Shown here: piece by piece, positions 1 through 10,664 of the stretch | Layout of the letters: each line of letters opens with the position of its first letter | How positions within the stretch are numbered: position 1 is the first letter of the stretch | NCBI RefSeq assembly: GCF_018812025.1 | Contig: NC_063044.1 | Span: 43,119,330 to 43,183,329 of the forward strand | Reading direction: 5' to 3' | Length of the DNA stretch: 64,000 nt | Source of the DNA: Megalobrama amblycephala | Lineage: Eukaryota > Chordata > Actinopteri > Cypriniformes > Xenocyprididae | Translations under genes and position numbers: made by a program | The notes under the pieces: model-generated | Databases searched by the model: none | What the model saw: the letters and a program-made list of their open reading frames with translations, nothing else | Told to the model about the DNA's origin: nothing

Positions 1-236
1 CACATTTGCCTCTTCTGTCACCGCAGTCGTGGCTGTAGTCACATTTGCCTCTTCTGTCACCGCAGTCGTGGCTGTAGTCACATTTGCCTCTTACTTCTGT
101 CACATCTGTTGTAGTCACTTCTGCTGTAGTCACGTCTGCTGTAGTCAAGCCTGCTGTAGTCACGTCTGCTGTAGTCACGTCTGCTGTAGTCAAGCCTGCT
201 GTAGTCACGTCTGCTGTAGTCACGTCTGCAGTGTCC
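1..236 (-). repeat. start of the Thr-repeat coding array (15-bp and 39-bp units)
   Basis: Bases 104-236 are built of 15-bp units encoding TTADV or TTAGL on the minus strand. Bases 1-92 hold 39-bp units encoding TTATTAVTEEANV in one frame. The 39-bp unit is the same length and clearly related in sequence to the TTAATAVTEETTM unit that fills 54-64 kb. Confidence 0.8.
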
Positions 237-2608
237 ACAATCGTGGCTGTAGTCATTTGTGGAAACTGTTTAGCAATTTCATCTGTAACTCGTTCATAAT
301 GAATTGGATTATCATTGTTGTCAAGAGCAACCACAACAAAATATTTTCTTTCTGAAATGTGTAGTCCCTCTGATGAATAAGTGACATCATAAATATCAAT
401 TTTTACCATGCTTCTGTATAAAGATTTGTTGTTAACTTTAATAAGATATTTGGGATCTTTTTTAAATTTTTCTTTGAAATTTTCACTTTTCATGAAGGAC
501 TGTGTCCTTGGTGGTTTAAATTTGCCTTTGTCTTTTATATGAGTCTTTCTATAATTTATTGCACAGTCCCACACTTTCTGCCAATAGTTGTTGTCAGATG
601 AAGGTCTGGGACTGTTTAAAAAATGTGTTATACCAAAATCTTGAAATGTTGGATCACGTCTGTATCTGATGTGCAATTTTGAGCAAACACACAAAATTCC
701 TGACTGTGTACTGTTGGAGTTTATAGTAATGTTGGAATAGAATCCTCCAGGAAAATGTTGGCTTTCTTTGTCTTGTTGAAACACCATGAAACTGCAGGTT
801 CTTTCCACCTAAAAAGAAAAGGTAAGATTTAATGTTACAGCTCATAAGATTATAAGATATATGACAAAAGTAGACTTGATCAGTATCATCTCCTTAGCAT
901 ACCAAATAGCTTAGCCCTGTAAGGCACTTCACTACTGTCTGACTTTGCACAGATCACCATGAGTTTTAAACAAAGTGGTCCTCTGAAGTGCAGAGAAACC
1001 AGATCGGGGAACGCAGAGGGGACTCCACCTTTTTCAAGGTCTCAATCTCAACATTGCAATGGTCATGTTCCTGCAGTGGGAACTTGAGTCATGTTCCAGC
1101 CCAGGCATGTGAGGCAGTGATCGTGGCTGTTAGAAGGGTCCAGGAAATGACCACATATAGAAACACATGGGTGGAATGCCATCTTGAAAAAGATGCAACG
1201 TCACCCGTTTAATTTTTTAGGGAACTACTCGCTGCACTTGGCTGTGCAAAACTCTTTCAGATCGCGACCATCGCTGATATGCCATTACACAAATGCAGAA
1301 CTGCTTCCCTCTTGTTCAGCTCTCACAAATGATGATTGTCAAGAGCAGAGTGAGAAACTGCTCAGCTCTGAAGTGAAAGCTTGAATGGGGAACTAGTATG
1401 ACCCGAATCTGCGTATTGTTTTAATTTATGTAATTTTTAATTTAATATATATCGCACAACCTGATATTGCTGAGTTCAACATGTTCCTGGGTCAACATCT
1501 TTGTTGATCCTGGAACAACATTCAAATCAACCAGATTTGAGGGACAAGTTTACAGATTACAGATTATGTCAAGTTTAGTCTTAAAATCATGAATTGGTGC
1601 TTCTACATCAGTGTTATTCATCTATAATTTCCCTCTGATTTTTGGGATAACTTATGGGTAGGGTTAGGTTTAGTGGTAGGAATAGGGTTAAGACTAAATT
1701 TTCAGACTAGAATGTTGTTCCAGGATCAACAAAATATGTTGACCCAGGAACGCATCTAACTCAGCAATATCAGGACGTGCAATATATATATCATCTACAC
1801 TTAACATCCACATTTCACCTACATACAAATATAGAAATATCATGTATGTCCTGACAAGAAGGGTTCTAATACTATTTTCCATATAGAAAAATATAATTTA
1901 GTAAACATTCATCTTAAAGCAGAACTCAGTAAGATTTGCGAAGCTCCCCCTACAGGTTCCTTCAGTGAATCACACTGTCGTAAATACTCCAAGCGCAGCT
2001 CTGGACTACAACGACTACAATGATCACCAGCGCAGTAGTTTTGCAAATGCAGTACAAGAAATCTCGATGGAGGTGGGTAATTTTCGAAATTGTCTTATAA
2101 AGTCATAATATACACATACTGTGTGAGGTCGCTATATGTATATTGAATTACCGTAAAACATTTTGTCAGTCTTGCGTGAACGTGAACATGAGGCGAGATT
2201 GTGTCGGGTTGGTGCAGCTCAACTTGCAAGTGCTGTTTTATGGCGTAGACGTGCCAGAGGGGGTTAGTGCTCACCTCAAACACACCACTACAAGTCAATT
2301 AACCACCGTAAGGACTTAGAAAACTATTTATGAAGGTAAAAAAGTTACTTAGTTCTGCTTTAAAACCTTACCTTCAGTGACAGACTCTCCAGAAGCAATT
2401 TTTCAGGATTCAGCAGCACATTTTCACTCACTGACAGGTTTACACTGAGCCAGGGCAACTTGGTCTGCAGTTGCAGCGTTGCACAAAGTTTACCTGATCC
2501 CAGGTGTGCACTCTGATTCAGAAATGGAAAAGGCCAATCAAGGAGAATGGCATTAGAGAGAGGACAGACTGCCAAAAAGAAGTAAAGGAGTATGACTGTT
2601 CTTGTCAT
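1..2608 (-). CDS. secreted threonine-repeat (mucin-like) protein, 5' part, runs off left edge
   Basis: Two coding exons read on the minus strand. Exon A is 2608-2372: it starts MTRTVILLYFFLAVCPLSNA, a convincing signal peptide, encodes 79 residues and ends in phase 0 at a GTAAGG donor. Exon B starts at 808 after a TTTTCTTTTTAG acceptor, also in phase 0, and stays open for about 270 codons to the window edge. Exon B begins VERTCSFMVFQQDKES, has cysteines at CSF, CVC and WDC, several N-glycosylation sequons (NIT, NST, NKS), a Lys-rich middle, and then enters Thr repeats (TTADV/TTAGL) at about base 260. The product is inferred to be secreted and O-glycosylated. I do not recognise the N-terminal domain and assign no function. 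An upstream untranslated exon ending at 3196 is possible. A 4-bp insertion at about 90-94 shifts the repeat frame but also creates a GTAAG donor, so the exon may end there. The repeats match those at 54-64 kb, which suggests a tandem paralogue. Confidence 0.68.
809..1453. other. intron sequence of the left Thr-repeat gene
   Basis: This is the part of the intron (809-2371) next to the second exon. I see no conserved coding block or RNA gene in it. Short open frames at 988-1384 lack any recognisable domain. Confidence 0.5.
1454..1780. mobile_element. MITE with ~65-bp terminal inverted repeats
   Basis: The left end (GCACAACCTGATATTGCTGA) and right end (reverse complement GCACGTCCTGATATTGCTGA) form terminal inverted repeats of about 65 bp. 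Both arms include the block TTGATCCTGGAACAACATT. The 327-bp element is flanked by AT-rich sequence and has no coding capacity. It lies in the intron of the left gene. Confidence 0.75.
1918..2359. mobile_element. TTAA-flanked MITE inside the intron, next to the splice donor
   Basis: It is flanked on both sides by TTAA (1914-1917 and 2360-2363). The terminal inverted repeats are AGCAGAACTCAGTAA on the left and TTACTTAGTTCTGCT on the right. TTAA target duplication is typical of piggyBac and Kolobok superfamilies; which one applies here is inference. The right flank lies only about 8 bp inside the intron from the exon A donor at 2371. Confidence 0.75.
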
Positions 2609-2683
2609 TTTGGCTGCTGTTGCACACACAGAAGAGTAGGTGTTTTCTGGTGGTTCGTATTTGTCTTTTCTTTTTGTCCCACT

Positions 2684-3262
2684 CTGCAAAATCAACAAAC
2701 ACAACAAGAAATTAGATTTCGATTCACAGTGCTTTGCGATGACTGGTAGTATGTCACAGAAAAGGAGAACAATGTATTCCACCAAAGCTTAATGACATTA
2801 TCATTACAGTAATCAGATAATAATGCTCAATGAACATCCACAAACACGCATCTTAAGAAGCTATTTAACTATATATAACTCTGTAAACTCTAATCACCAG
2901 CATTGTAATAGTCACCAAACAATGACCAAATGTTATAGGACACAAGCGCCTTAATAAGTAAAAGTTACTCAACTCTATTTACAAACAACATTGAGCGCAA
3001 TGTAATTAAAATCTCTGACGACATCAAGCATTCTGTCATATCACAATACCTCACATGGCATCCTCCAGCCACAGGTGTGGTGATGCAGTTTTTTTTTTTT
3101 AATTGATTTATAACACAAGTGCATCAAGCAAACACATCAAATCCACATATAATCATTAGAAAACATTAGTTGCAATGTCACATCACTTATCTTACCTGCA
3201 AAATCAACAAACACAACGAGAAATTTGTTTCACAGTGTGTTGAAATGACTGGCAGTGTGGCT
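2684..3262 (-). repeat. diverged direct repeats bounding a putative 5' UTR intron
   Basis: About 65 bp at 2684-2748 and at 3196-3262 are similar. On the minus strand both end TGTTTGTTGATTTTGCAG. The distal copy is followed by GTAAGA (a donor) and the proximal copy by AGTGGG (an acceptor junction leading to the coding exon). The intervening 3195-2684 is therefore a candidate 5' UTR intron bounded by a duplication. Transcript support is not visible from sequence. Confidence 0.45.
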
Positions 3263-3736
3263 TCTTCATATCAAAGTGAAACTCCTTGCAGTAGTCTTGC
3301 CAGATATGGTCAACGATTTCCAGCCCAAAAGCTCACCAAAACCCTCCCACTTCAAGAAAAACCAGCCCTAAAACTTGAACTGCCAAAATAATCTGATAGA
3401 AATTTATTTCCATGTAAATCAAGGTTGATTAGCACCTCATTAAAAGAATATAATAATGACAAAAAAATAAAAAAATAAATCAATTTCCCAGGGAACTGGA
3501 TCGAAACAGGGCAAATACATTAAATAGAATTAGCAAATATGATTAAAATGTCCAGGTGGAAACTATGTCAAAACGGCAGTCAAGAAATTAACCAATGACT
3601 TTAACCCTCAGAAAAACAAATGTAATCATTTTCAATGTCAACAGTAAGAATAAGCCAAATTAAGTGCAAAAGAACCAAATATAAGTGACTGGAATAAGAA
3701 ATCACAGACAAAATGTGTCATTCATTGATATACATA
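3263..3736. other. upstream flank of the left gene, no gene seen
   Basis: AT-rich sequence with no recognisable coding block. It may contain the promoter of the left Thr-repeat gene, but I see no diagnostic TATA or initiator that I would defend. Confidence 0.3.
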
Positions 3737-4181
3737 GGCCACATTCACACAGCAGCAGAATATGGTTGTCAGTCCTGTATTTGTGTCTTAATACGGTTAT
3801 GTTCACGAAGAGTTCAGATGCAAAACCCTCCAAATCCATCAGACTTCTTTTCTTTTAAATGAGCATTTTTTTACCAGGTTTTTACAATAAAGTTCAGGAG
3901 TTTCATTTTAAAGTTAATAATAAGGTTATTAGCTAGTGAATAAAATAACATTTTTTCCAAAATGTCACTTTAGACAATTCATTGGTTTTAACAAGTTAGA
4001 TTTTCTTTTGCATCAAAACCAGTTAAATCCACTTGTGCTTTTTTCCCGCAAAAACCTCTAAATCCACCTATTTGGGACAAGACATAGTAAATAGTTGAAA
4101 AATCACTAAAGAACCAACTAGAAACCTTGAAAAAGATGAGAGCACAATCATTCACAATCATCGATATATCTGAATGGGCTG

Positions 4182-4679
4182 TGTCATGAATGAGGCTCCC
4201 TCGACTCATCCTCCGGACCACCGGAGGGAGCCATCACCTGAATATTGACTGGTTACCATTCGGACTCCAATTCCCATAGGCCCTCATTCCTGGGACTGAT
4301 TACACATGCACATACACCATATCACACACACACACACACACACTATTTAAGACGCTCACATGCTCTCATACCTCGCAAAGTCTTGATTTGCTAAGGTGAT
4401 CATTTCTGAGTGTTATTTCTGTGGACTGATTCTCTGTTATTACCTGGACTGTTTAACCCTGCTTGATCCGTTGTCGCCTGCCCAGATTACTGCCTGGACT
4501 CTGAAATTTGTTTGCTTGCCGCCTGCCATGACCATTGCCTGTGACCTGACTCTGACTATTGCTGCCAGCCTCGACCTCTTGCCTGTCCCAAAAGACGGTA
4601 CTGTCTTTGCCCTGTTATATTGTTGTATCTTTTAATAAAAGCTGCAAATGGATCCACTCTCCACTGACCCTTCATTACA
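4182..4679 (+). repeat. 5' LTR of the Gypsy element
   Basis: It begins TGTCATGAATGAGG and ends CATTACA. It contains a TATA-like TATTTAAG at 4344-4351 and, about 30 bp downstream, GCAAAGTCTT (4375-4384), the likely start of R. AATAAA lies near the 3' end (about 4633). The gag start codon at 4648 lies inside the LTR. A (CA)n stretch is longer here than in the 3' LTR. Confidence 0.93.
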
Positions 4680-5868
4680 GAAGACTTCGCCACACAGCGA
4701 TCCAGCAGCTCTAGTTCAGATATCCACTGAACTGTCCGCTCAAGCCAGCCAACTAGCCATGCATCATCATCAGTTGACACGACTCACCTCGTTGACTGAA
4801 GAGCTGGTGAAAACGCTGCAAGGCCTTTGCCTCAATCCCACCGAGGCGGCCACGCCGCAGGCCGCAGCAGCTGCCACACCGACAGTTCCCAGTCCACCTG
4901 TTGTTAACCCTCAGCTAGCTCTCCCTGAAAATTTTGATGGCACACCTATGAATTGTAAGGGGTTTCTCCCGCAATGTTCTTTGTATGTTAATCAGCAGCC
5001 CTCTCTGTACTCCACATATTCCAGCCTCATATCCTTCGTCTGCTCACTGCTCACCGGCAAAGCATTAGATTAGGCCACCGCCATCTGGGGAGAGGATGGA
5101 TCAGTGTTCACCACGTTTACAGAATTCTTACAACGTTTCAGAGAGGTATTCGAACATTCTGCTGGCAGTCAGAACCCAGGTGAACAACTGCTTTCTCTGA
5201 ATCAAGGCAAGAGCTCAGCGGCTGAGTACACACTTCAATTTCGCACGCTAGCGGCACAGACCAATTGGGTGGAGGATACCTTAAAACTGCTTTTCTGTCG
5301 GGGACTGTCCTTGGAGCTACAAGCAGAGCTTGCTTGCTACGACTGCAATTCTCTGGGGTCCTTCATCGAGCTGGCCATCCACATTGACAATCTGCTTCAT
5401 TCACGCCGCTCCACTCGAAGTCACACTCCTACCAGTCACGGTCCTGAACCCATGCAACTGGGTTACACTCCCTTGCAGCCTGAGGAGAGAGAACGACGAC
5501 GTCATATGCATCTGTGCTTGTATTGCGGTCAGGCTGGACATTACAAGATCAACTGCCCGATCTGTCCTGATTCAGCAACCTCCAAAGCGATGAGTGCCCT
5601 TCCCCAACACAAATATTCATCCAATTGTCTCAAGATTCCCGTTCAAGTAATCATAAACGATCACATCATTACCACTCATGCTCTACTGGACTCAGGGGCG
5701 GCTGGAAATTTCATGTCGGAGTCGTTTGCTAAAGCCAATCACATCACTCTAACTGAGTATCATTCTTCAATAGTGTTCAGTACAAAGAAATCCACCGAAC
5801 TACCGCCTCATTGGCCCAGCGACTGTGCCATTGACCTACTACCTGGAACCACGCCATCTAAGGGCTGA
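4648..5868 (+). pseudogene. gag and protease region of the Gypsy element, broken
   Basis: The frame starts at 4648 (MDPLSTDP) within the LTR. It runs through a capsid-like region, a CX2CX4HX4C zinc knuckle (CLYCGQAGHYKINC, about 5515-5556) and an aspartic protease motif, LLDSGAAGNF (about 5680-5710). A TAG at 5071-5073 interrupts the capsid part. The frame ends at TGA 5866-5868, where the reading frame into RT would normally continue. Soon after the protease active site the sequence jumps to what looks like the protease-RT linker, suggesting an in-frame internal deletion near 5766-5772. That inference rests on the general length of this family. Confidence 0.9.
4680..4690 (+). promoter_or_regulatory. 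self-priming primer-binding site
   Basis: AAGACTTCGC follows the 5' LTR with one base between them. It is the exact reverse complement of GCGAAGTCTT at 8767-8776 in the 3' LTR; the 5' LTR copy has one mismatch. That LTR site lies about 30 bp past the TATA box, where the transcript should start. This matches the known self-priming mode of Tf1/sushi elements, in which the RNA 5' end folds back to prime reverse transcription. Confidence 0.75.
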
Positions 5869-7065
5869 ATTTTTCCCTTGTCACAGCCCGAAACAGCTTC
5901 CATGAAAGCCTACATTGAGGAAGAGCTAACCAAGGGGTTTATCTGACCGTCTACGTCACCCGCCTCTGCGGGCTTCTTCTTTGTGAAAAAGAAGGACGGT
6001 GGATTGAGACCCTGCATTGACTACCACGCCTTGAATGACATCACAGTCAAGTTCCGGTACCCATTGCCTCTAGTACCCGCTGCTCTAGAACAACTGCAGC
6101 AAGCTGAGTATTTCACTAAGCTAGACCTGCGCTGTACCTACAACCTTATCCGCATCCGCGAGGGGGACGAATGGAAGACCACTTTCTCAACAACCTCTGG
6201 CCACTATGAGACCCTTGTGATGCCGTTCGGCCTGTCCAACAGTCCAGCTGTGTCCCAGTCTTATATCAATGACGTTTTCCGAGATATCCTGAATCGGTGG
6301 GTCATAGTGTACATAGACGATATCCTCATCTACTCAAACTCCTTCTCAGAACACGTCCGGCATGTGCGAGCGGTACTCCAGGGACTCATCCAACATAAGT
6401 TATATGCTAAAGCCGAGAAATGTGAGTTCCACCGCACTTCCACATCCTTCCTGGGGTACATCATCAGCCGAGACAGGGTGACCATGGATGATGGCAAAGT
6501 AAAAGCCGTGCTTGAATGGTCCAAACCACGCACGTTGAAAGAATTGCATCGATTCCTGGGCTTCGCTAATTTCTACAGACGATTCATAAGGAGCTTTAGC
6601 AGTGTGGTAGCACCTCTAACGTCAATGACCAAACGTGCCTCATCCCGTTTATGCTGGTCCCCAGCAGCTGATCAAGCATTCAACGATTTAAAGCAACGAT
6701 TCACAACTGCTCCCATTCTCCGCCACCCAGATCCAGAGCGCCCGTTTATTGCCGAGGTGGACGCGTCCAACGCTGGGATCGGCGCAATTCTGTCTCAACG
6801 ACAAGGTAACCCTGAGAAATTGTACCCATGTGCCTTCTACTCCAGAAAACTATCATCCGCGGAATGGAACTATGATGTAGGGGACCGTGAATTATTAGCC
6901 ATGAAGGCGGCATTTGAGGAGTGGCGGCACTGGTTGGAGGGAGCACAACACCAGTTTACTGTTCTTACAGACCATAAAAATCTGGAGTATCTTCGCGTGA
7001 CTAAACGGCTAAACCCTCGACAGGCCAGGTGGGCCATGTTCTTCACTCGATTTAACAGGGTCTAA
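5869..7065 (+). pseudogene. reverse transcriptase and RNase H region of the Gypsy element, broken
   Basis: It lies in the same frame as gag, with a further TGA at 5944-5946. From 5983 the frame is open for 360 codons. It carries the RT core ([12 protein letters not shown]; the FTKLDL aspartate; MPFGLSNSP; the YIDDILIYS catalytic box at about 6310-6336; FLGY) and then an RNase H domain with [13 protein letters not shown], the [18 protein letters not shown] segment and TDHKNLEY. A small deletion near 7050-7062 shifts the frame just before the tail, and the 360-codon frame stops at 7063-7065. Confidence 0.93.
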
Positions 7066-8539
7066 GAACACTAAGGCCGATGCTTTATCCAGGCAAACGG
7101 AACATGTCGAACAAACTAACCCAGTTGAGCCAGTAATCCCTGAGTCAATACTGCTAGCCCCTGTACAATGGGATATATTGACCGAAATCACTCAAGCCAA
7201 CGAACAAATCCCTCCACCAGCGGAGTGCCCACCAAACCGCATCTATGTTCCAGTACCCCTGCGAGATAAAGTTCTACATCACGTCCACGATCTACCCAGC
7301 TCCGGTCACCCAGGTATCATGGCGCTTCTGGTGGGAGAATATGCTGCACGATGTCATTCAGTTCCTTCACAATTGTCACGCCTGTCAAACCTCCAAACCC
7401 TCTCACCAAGCACCTGCCGGATTACTCCAACCTCTGCCCATTCCGCACCGACCCTGGTCACACATAGCCATAAACTTTGTCACAGACCTGCCTCTCTCAC
7501 AGGGTCACACTACCATCCTCACAGTGGTCGATTGCTTTTCCAAAGCGTGTCGCCTCATACCGCTCCCCAAACTCCCCACGGCCTTGGAGACAGCCGAAGT
7601 GTTATGCAACTTCGTGTTTCGGCTCTACGGGCTCCCAGAGGACATAGTTTCTGATTGGGGACCACAATTCACATCCCGGGTATGGGCCGCTTTCTTTAAA
7701 ACCCTTAATATTAACGTCAGTCTTACCTCCGGGTACCACCCTGAATCCAACGGACAAACAGAACGCCTAAACCAAGAACTTACCCGTTTTCTACGCACCT
7801 ATTGCCAGCACCAACAAGCTGAGTGGAGTCGCTTCCTGATGTGGGCGGAATATGCCCAAAACTCGCACCAAAAACTCTCCACAGGAGTCACACCATTTCA
7901 ATGCATCCTGGGCAACAGCCACCACTATTCCCCTGGTCTGGTGAACCTTCAGAGCTTCCAGCAATCAATAACTGGCTACGGAGGAGTGAGGAAACATGGG
8001 ATTTAGCTCACCATCACTTGCAACACGCTGTCAGGAGACAGAGGGAGCAGGCTGATCGACATCGATGACCTTCACCTCAGTACACGGTCGGTCAGTGGGT
8101 CTGGCTATCAACCAGGGATCTGCGGTTGAGACTCCCGTGCAAGAAACTCAGTCCCAGGTATGTACGGCCTTTCCAAATCAGTAAACAAATTTCTCCAGTA
8201 TCGTTTTGTTTGGACTTACCTGCTAATTACAGTGTTTCCCTTACTTTTCATGTATCGCTGCTGAAACCCTCCGGGGGTCCGGGAGGAGAGCCGGAGGGAG
8301 CCGTGGACCGCAACCCCCCACCACTACTGATTGAGGGCGAGGAGGCCTATCAGGTTCGGGAACTTCTCGATTCCAGGCGCTGGGGTTGGAAGCTACAATA
8401 CCTGGTCGATTGGGAGGGGTACGGACCGGAGGAGTGATCCTGGGTCGATGCAGATGATATTCTGGACCCCGCTTTGCTAGAGGAATTCCATCGGACGCAT
8501 CCGGAAAGGCCGGCCCCTAGACTGCGTGGTAGACCCTAG
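7066..8539 (+). pseudogene. integrase and chromodomain region of the Gypsy element, broken
   Basis: Successive frames cover it: 7067-7315, about 7316-7910, about 7911-8068 and 8069-8539. Recognisable parts are the H..H/CHAC zinc-binding segment, the catalytic core with [17 protein letters not shown] and the glutamate in NGQTERLN (D,D,E), and a C-terminal chromodomain ([20 protein letters not shown]...[10 protein letters not shown]) at about 8330-8510. The chromodomain is cut by TGA 8435-8437, and a TAG at 8537-8539 ends the frame. The chromodomain identifies the element as a chromovirus. Confidence 0.9.
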
Positions 8540-8583
8540 CGCCGGCCTCCTCGCGTCTGGAGCCACTTTCAGGGTGGGGGCTC

Positions 8584-9071
8584 TGTCATGAAAGAGGCTC
8601 CCTCGACTCATCCTCCGGACCATCGGAGGGAGCCATCACCTGAATATTGACTGGTTACCATTCGGACTCCAATTCCCATAGGCCCTCATTCCTGGGACTG
8701 ATTACACATGCACCTGCACCATATCACACACACACTATTTAAGATGCTCACATGCTCTCATACCTTGCGAAGTCTTGATTTGCTAAGGTGATCATTTCTG
8801 AGCGTTATTTCTATGGACTGATTCTCTGTTATTACCTGGACAGTTTAACCCTGCTTGATCCGTTGCCGCCTGCCCTGATTACTGCCAGGACTCTGAACTT
8901 TGTTTGCTTGCCACCTGCCACGACCATTGCCTGTGACCTGACTCTGATTATTGCTGCCAGCCTCAACCTCTTGCCTGTCCCCGACCACGGTACTGTCTTT
9001 GCCCTGTTATATTGTTGTATCTTTTAATAAAAGCTGCAAATGGATCCACTCTCCACTGACCCTTCATTACA
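8584..9071 (+). repeat. 3' LTR of the Gypsy element, with polypurine tract before it
   Basis: It begins TGTCATGAAAGAGG directly after a purine-rich tract (AGGGTGGGGGCTC, about 8571-8583), the expected polypurine primer. TATTTAAG is at 8736-8743 and GCGAAGTCTT at 8767-8776. It ends CATTACA at 9071, followed by the GGCTG target duplication. Confidence 0.93.
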
Positions 9072-9425
9072 GGCTGATGCTGGGATTTAGAGGATTTGAA
9101 GCATGCGATTTGTTGAATGTGTACTACGTGCTGTAAGCATTCGCTCAAAGTCACTATCTCATTTTTGACAGAGGTTGCGTTTAGCTTGTCTGGCTATCAC
9201 CAGACCAAGGTCAATTTAAAATTGAACATTGGTCTGGGGAGTTTGCAATGTATTTTCTACTGCACAAGATGCGTGATCAACGATCATTACTCACATAATT
9301 GGATAGTCTTTCAACCAATCAAATCAACGATCCGGGTGACGTTCTTCGCAGAGCAACGCGAAAACTCCAGACAGGTTTAGTTTGTATTGGTTTGTAGCAT
9401 TGATCAGCGGTTTGCAGAAGCAGCA

Positions 9426-9508
9426 ATGGCATCGAGTGATTTTTGCAGGTTGTGCAAAAAACACGAAAGTGAGTGGTATTTACACCCACTCGAGCGATTT
9501 GTTTGCTA
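9426..9508 (+). other. possible transposon first-exon fragment
   Basis: An ATG-initiated frame reads MASSDFCRLCKKHESEW, with a CX2C pair. A GTGAGT donor-like site follows the KKHE codons. It sits inside the host DNA transposon relic. It could be the 5' exon of that element's own protein, but there is too little sequence to name a domain. Confidence 0.22.
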
Positions 9509-10664
9509 AACTAAAGAAGTCATTCAGCATCGTTCAAAGGTTAAAAGGAATTGGATTGACGGTCATGCGAGAGACGTCATCGTGTTATACCTGCCCAGAG
9601 CCATAGAGAGAGCTCTGTACCCGCCAATAGCGAGCAAGGTGGATAAGCCAGTCTGTGATTGGTTCTCGCAAAAATGTAACAGATGCAGCAAAAATGAAGG
9701 TTTTCCAGACTGAGTTGCCGGGCAAAATCAAATCGCCAGCAGATCAGGCTGGGTTTACCCAGTCTAGCGTTTAGCGGCTTTTGCATCTGAACTCTTCAGT
9801 TATTTACAGAAGTGACAACCGCATTCTATAATCAAACTCACACCTGTAAATTTTCAGGACCCACAACCGCATTCTCAGAATATTCGCGCTGTATGAATGG
9901 AACCGCACTGGACAACTAGTTGTCTGTCACGTCATACAGTGCGAGAGAGCTGGAATTTTGTGTGTGGTTTCGCTTTTGGTAACTTACAGCTACAGAGATG
10001 TTAGCTGTGTGTCATCTGAAGGTGTTAGATCCAGTCACTGTTCTCCACCAGAGTGGTTCCCGTCAGTTTTGTGTTTCTTTTCCAAATTCAAATGCCGTTT
10101 CATGCGGACGCGTCGCAAAGGATGTGACACACGAGTGCGTTGGTTAAAGACTCAGACTAGCGCGTGTTTTCATGCTGCTGTTTTACTCAAGTTTTAGACT
10201 CATGGTTCAATAAGTCTCTTGTCATGTCAAAACTGATAATACTTTTCAGTTTTATGGACATCGCCATCTTTAATATTACATTGGTCATTGTTGTTATGGT
10301 TACTAGTAAGAGAATACAGGCTTGACTCTAGTTGCACGTTCATACAGACAGTGTTCCAGACGCTACTGTAAAGCCGCGCACACGCTTAACAATTGTAAGG
10401 CTGATTTTTAATGTAAATTGATACTTATGACTGATTACGCTCAAATGCGTCCAGTCAGAGCCAGTTGCATTCAGTCTGCGATTACAGTAGGTGTTAAAAT
10501 TCCATGGAAACAATTGCTGTATGTAGAGCACAGTCTTAGAATGTTTTAGCTAGTTGTTAAATGTTTGCCTGGCTTAAGTTGCTGTGTGAATGAGACATTT
10601 CAAGACTCACACCTGTAAGTAAAAGCGGTTGTCAATCCCAAAAACTGACAGTGTGAAAGTGGCC

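Larger units (their letters stand above)
4182..9071 (+). mobile_element. full-length, inactive Ty3/Gypsy chromovirus (Tf1/sushi-like) retrotransposon
   Basis: Two LTRs (4182-4679 and 8584-9071), each TGTCATGAA...CATTACA, flank gag-protease-RT-RNaseH-integrase-chromodomain remnants in the order expected of Ty3/Gypsy. A perfect 5-bp target duplication, GGCTG, lies at 4177-4181 and 9072-9076. By eye the LTRs differ at about 22 positions (roughly 4.5%) plus a (CA)n length difference, so the insertion is not recent. The coding region carries at least four in-frame stops, about three frameshifts and an apparent internal deletion, so it cannot encode its own replication proteins. Confidence 0.95.
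3737..10664. mobile_element. relic inverted-repeat DNA transposon that hosts the Gypsy element
   Basis: The outer ends read GGCCACATTCACACAG on the left and, as reverse complement, GGCCACTTTCACACTG on the right. Inner subterminal sequence is also inverted: GAAGAGTTCAGATGCAAAA near 3808 pairs with the opposite strand near 9780. Related subrepeats occur at 9780-9904 and 10580-10664, so the exact right end is uncertain. A possible 3-bp ATA duplication flanks it. Without the Gypsy insertion it would be about 2.0 kb. No transposase is recognisable, so the superfamily is left open. Confidence 0.42.

Noticed and set aside
29..355. Plus-strand Cys/His-rich frame (CCSHVCCSHVCC)
   Set aside because: Antisense of the Thr repeats of the left gene. 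The minus-strand frame connects to a spliced exon with a signal peptide.
9150..10560. Several 60-90-codon frames in the host transposon
   Set aside because: No domain, no splice support and no coding bias apart from the short CX2C stretch listed separately.
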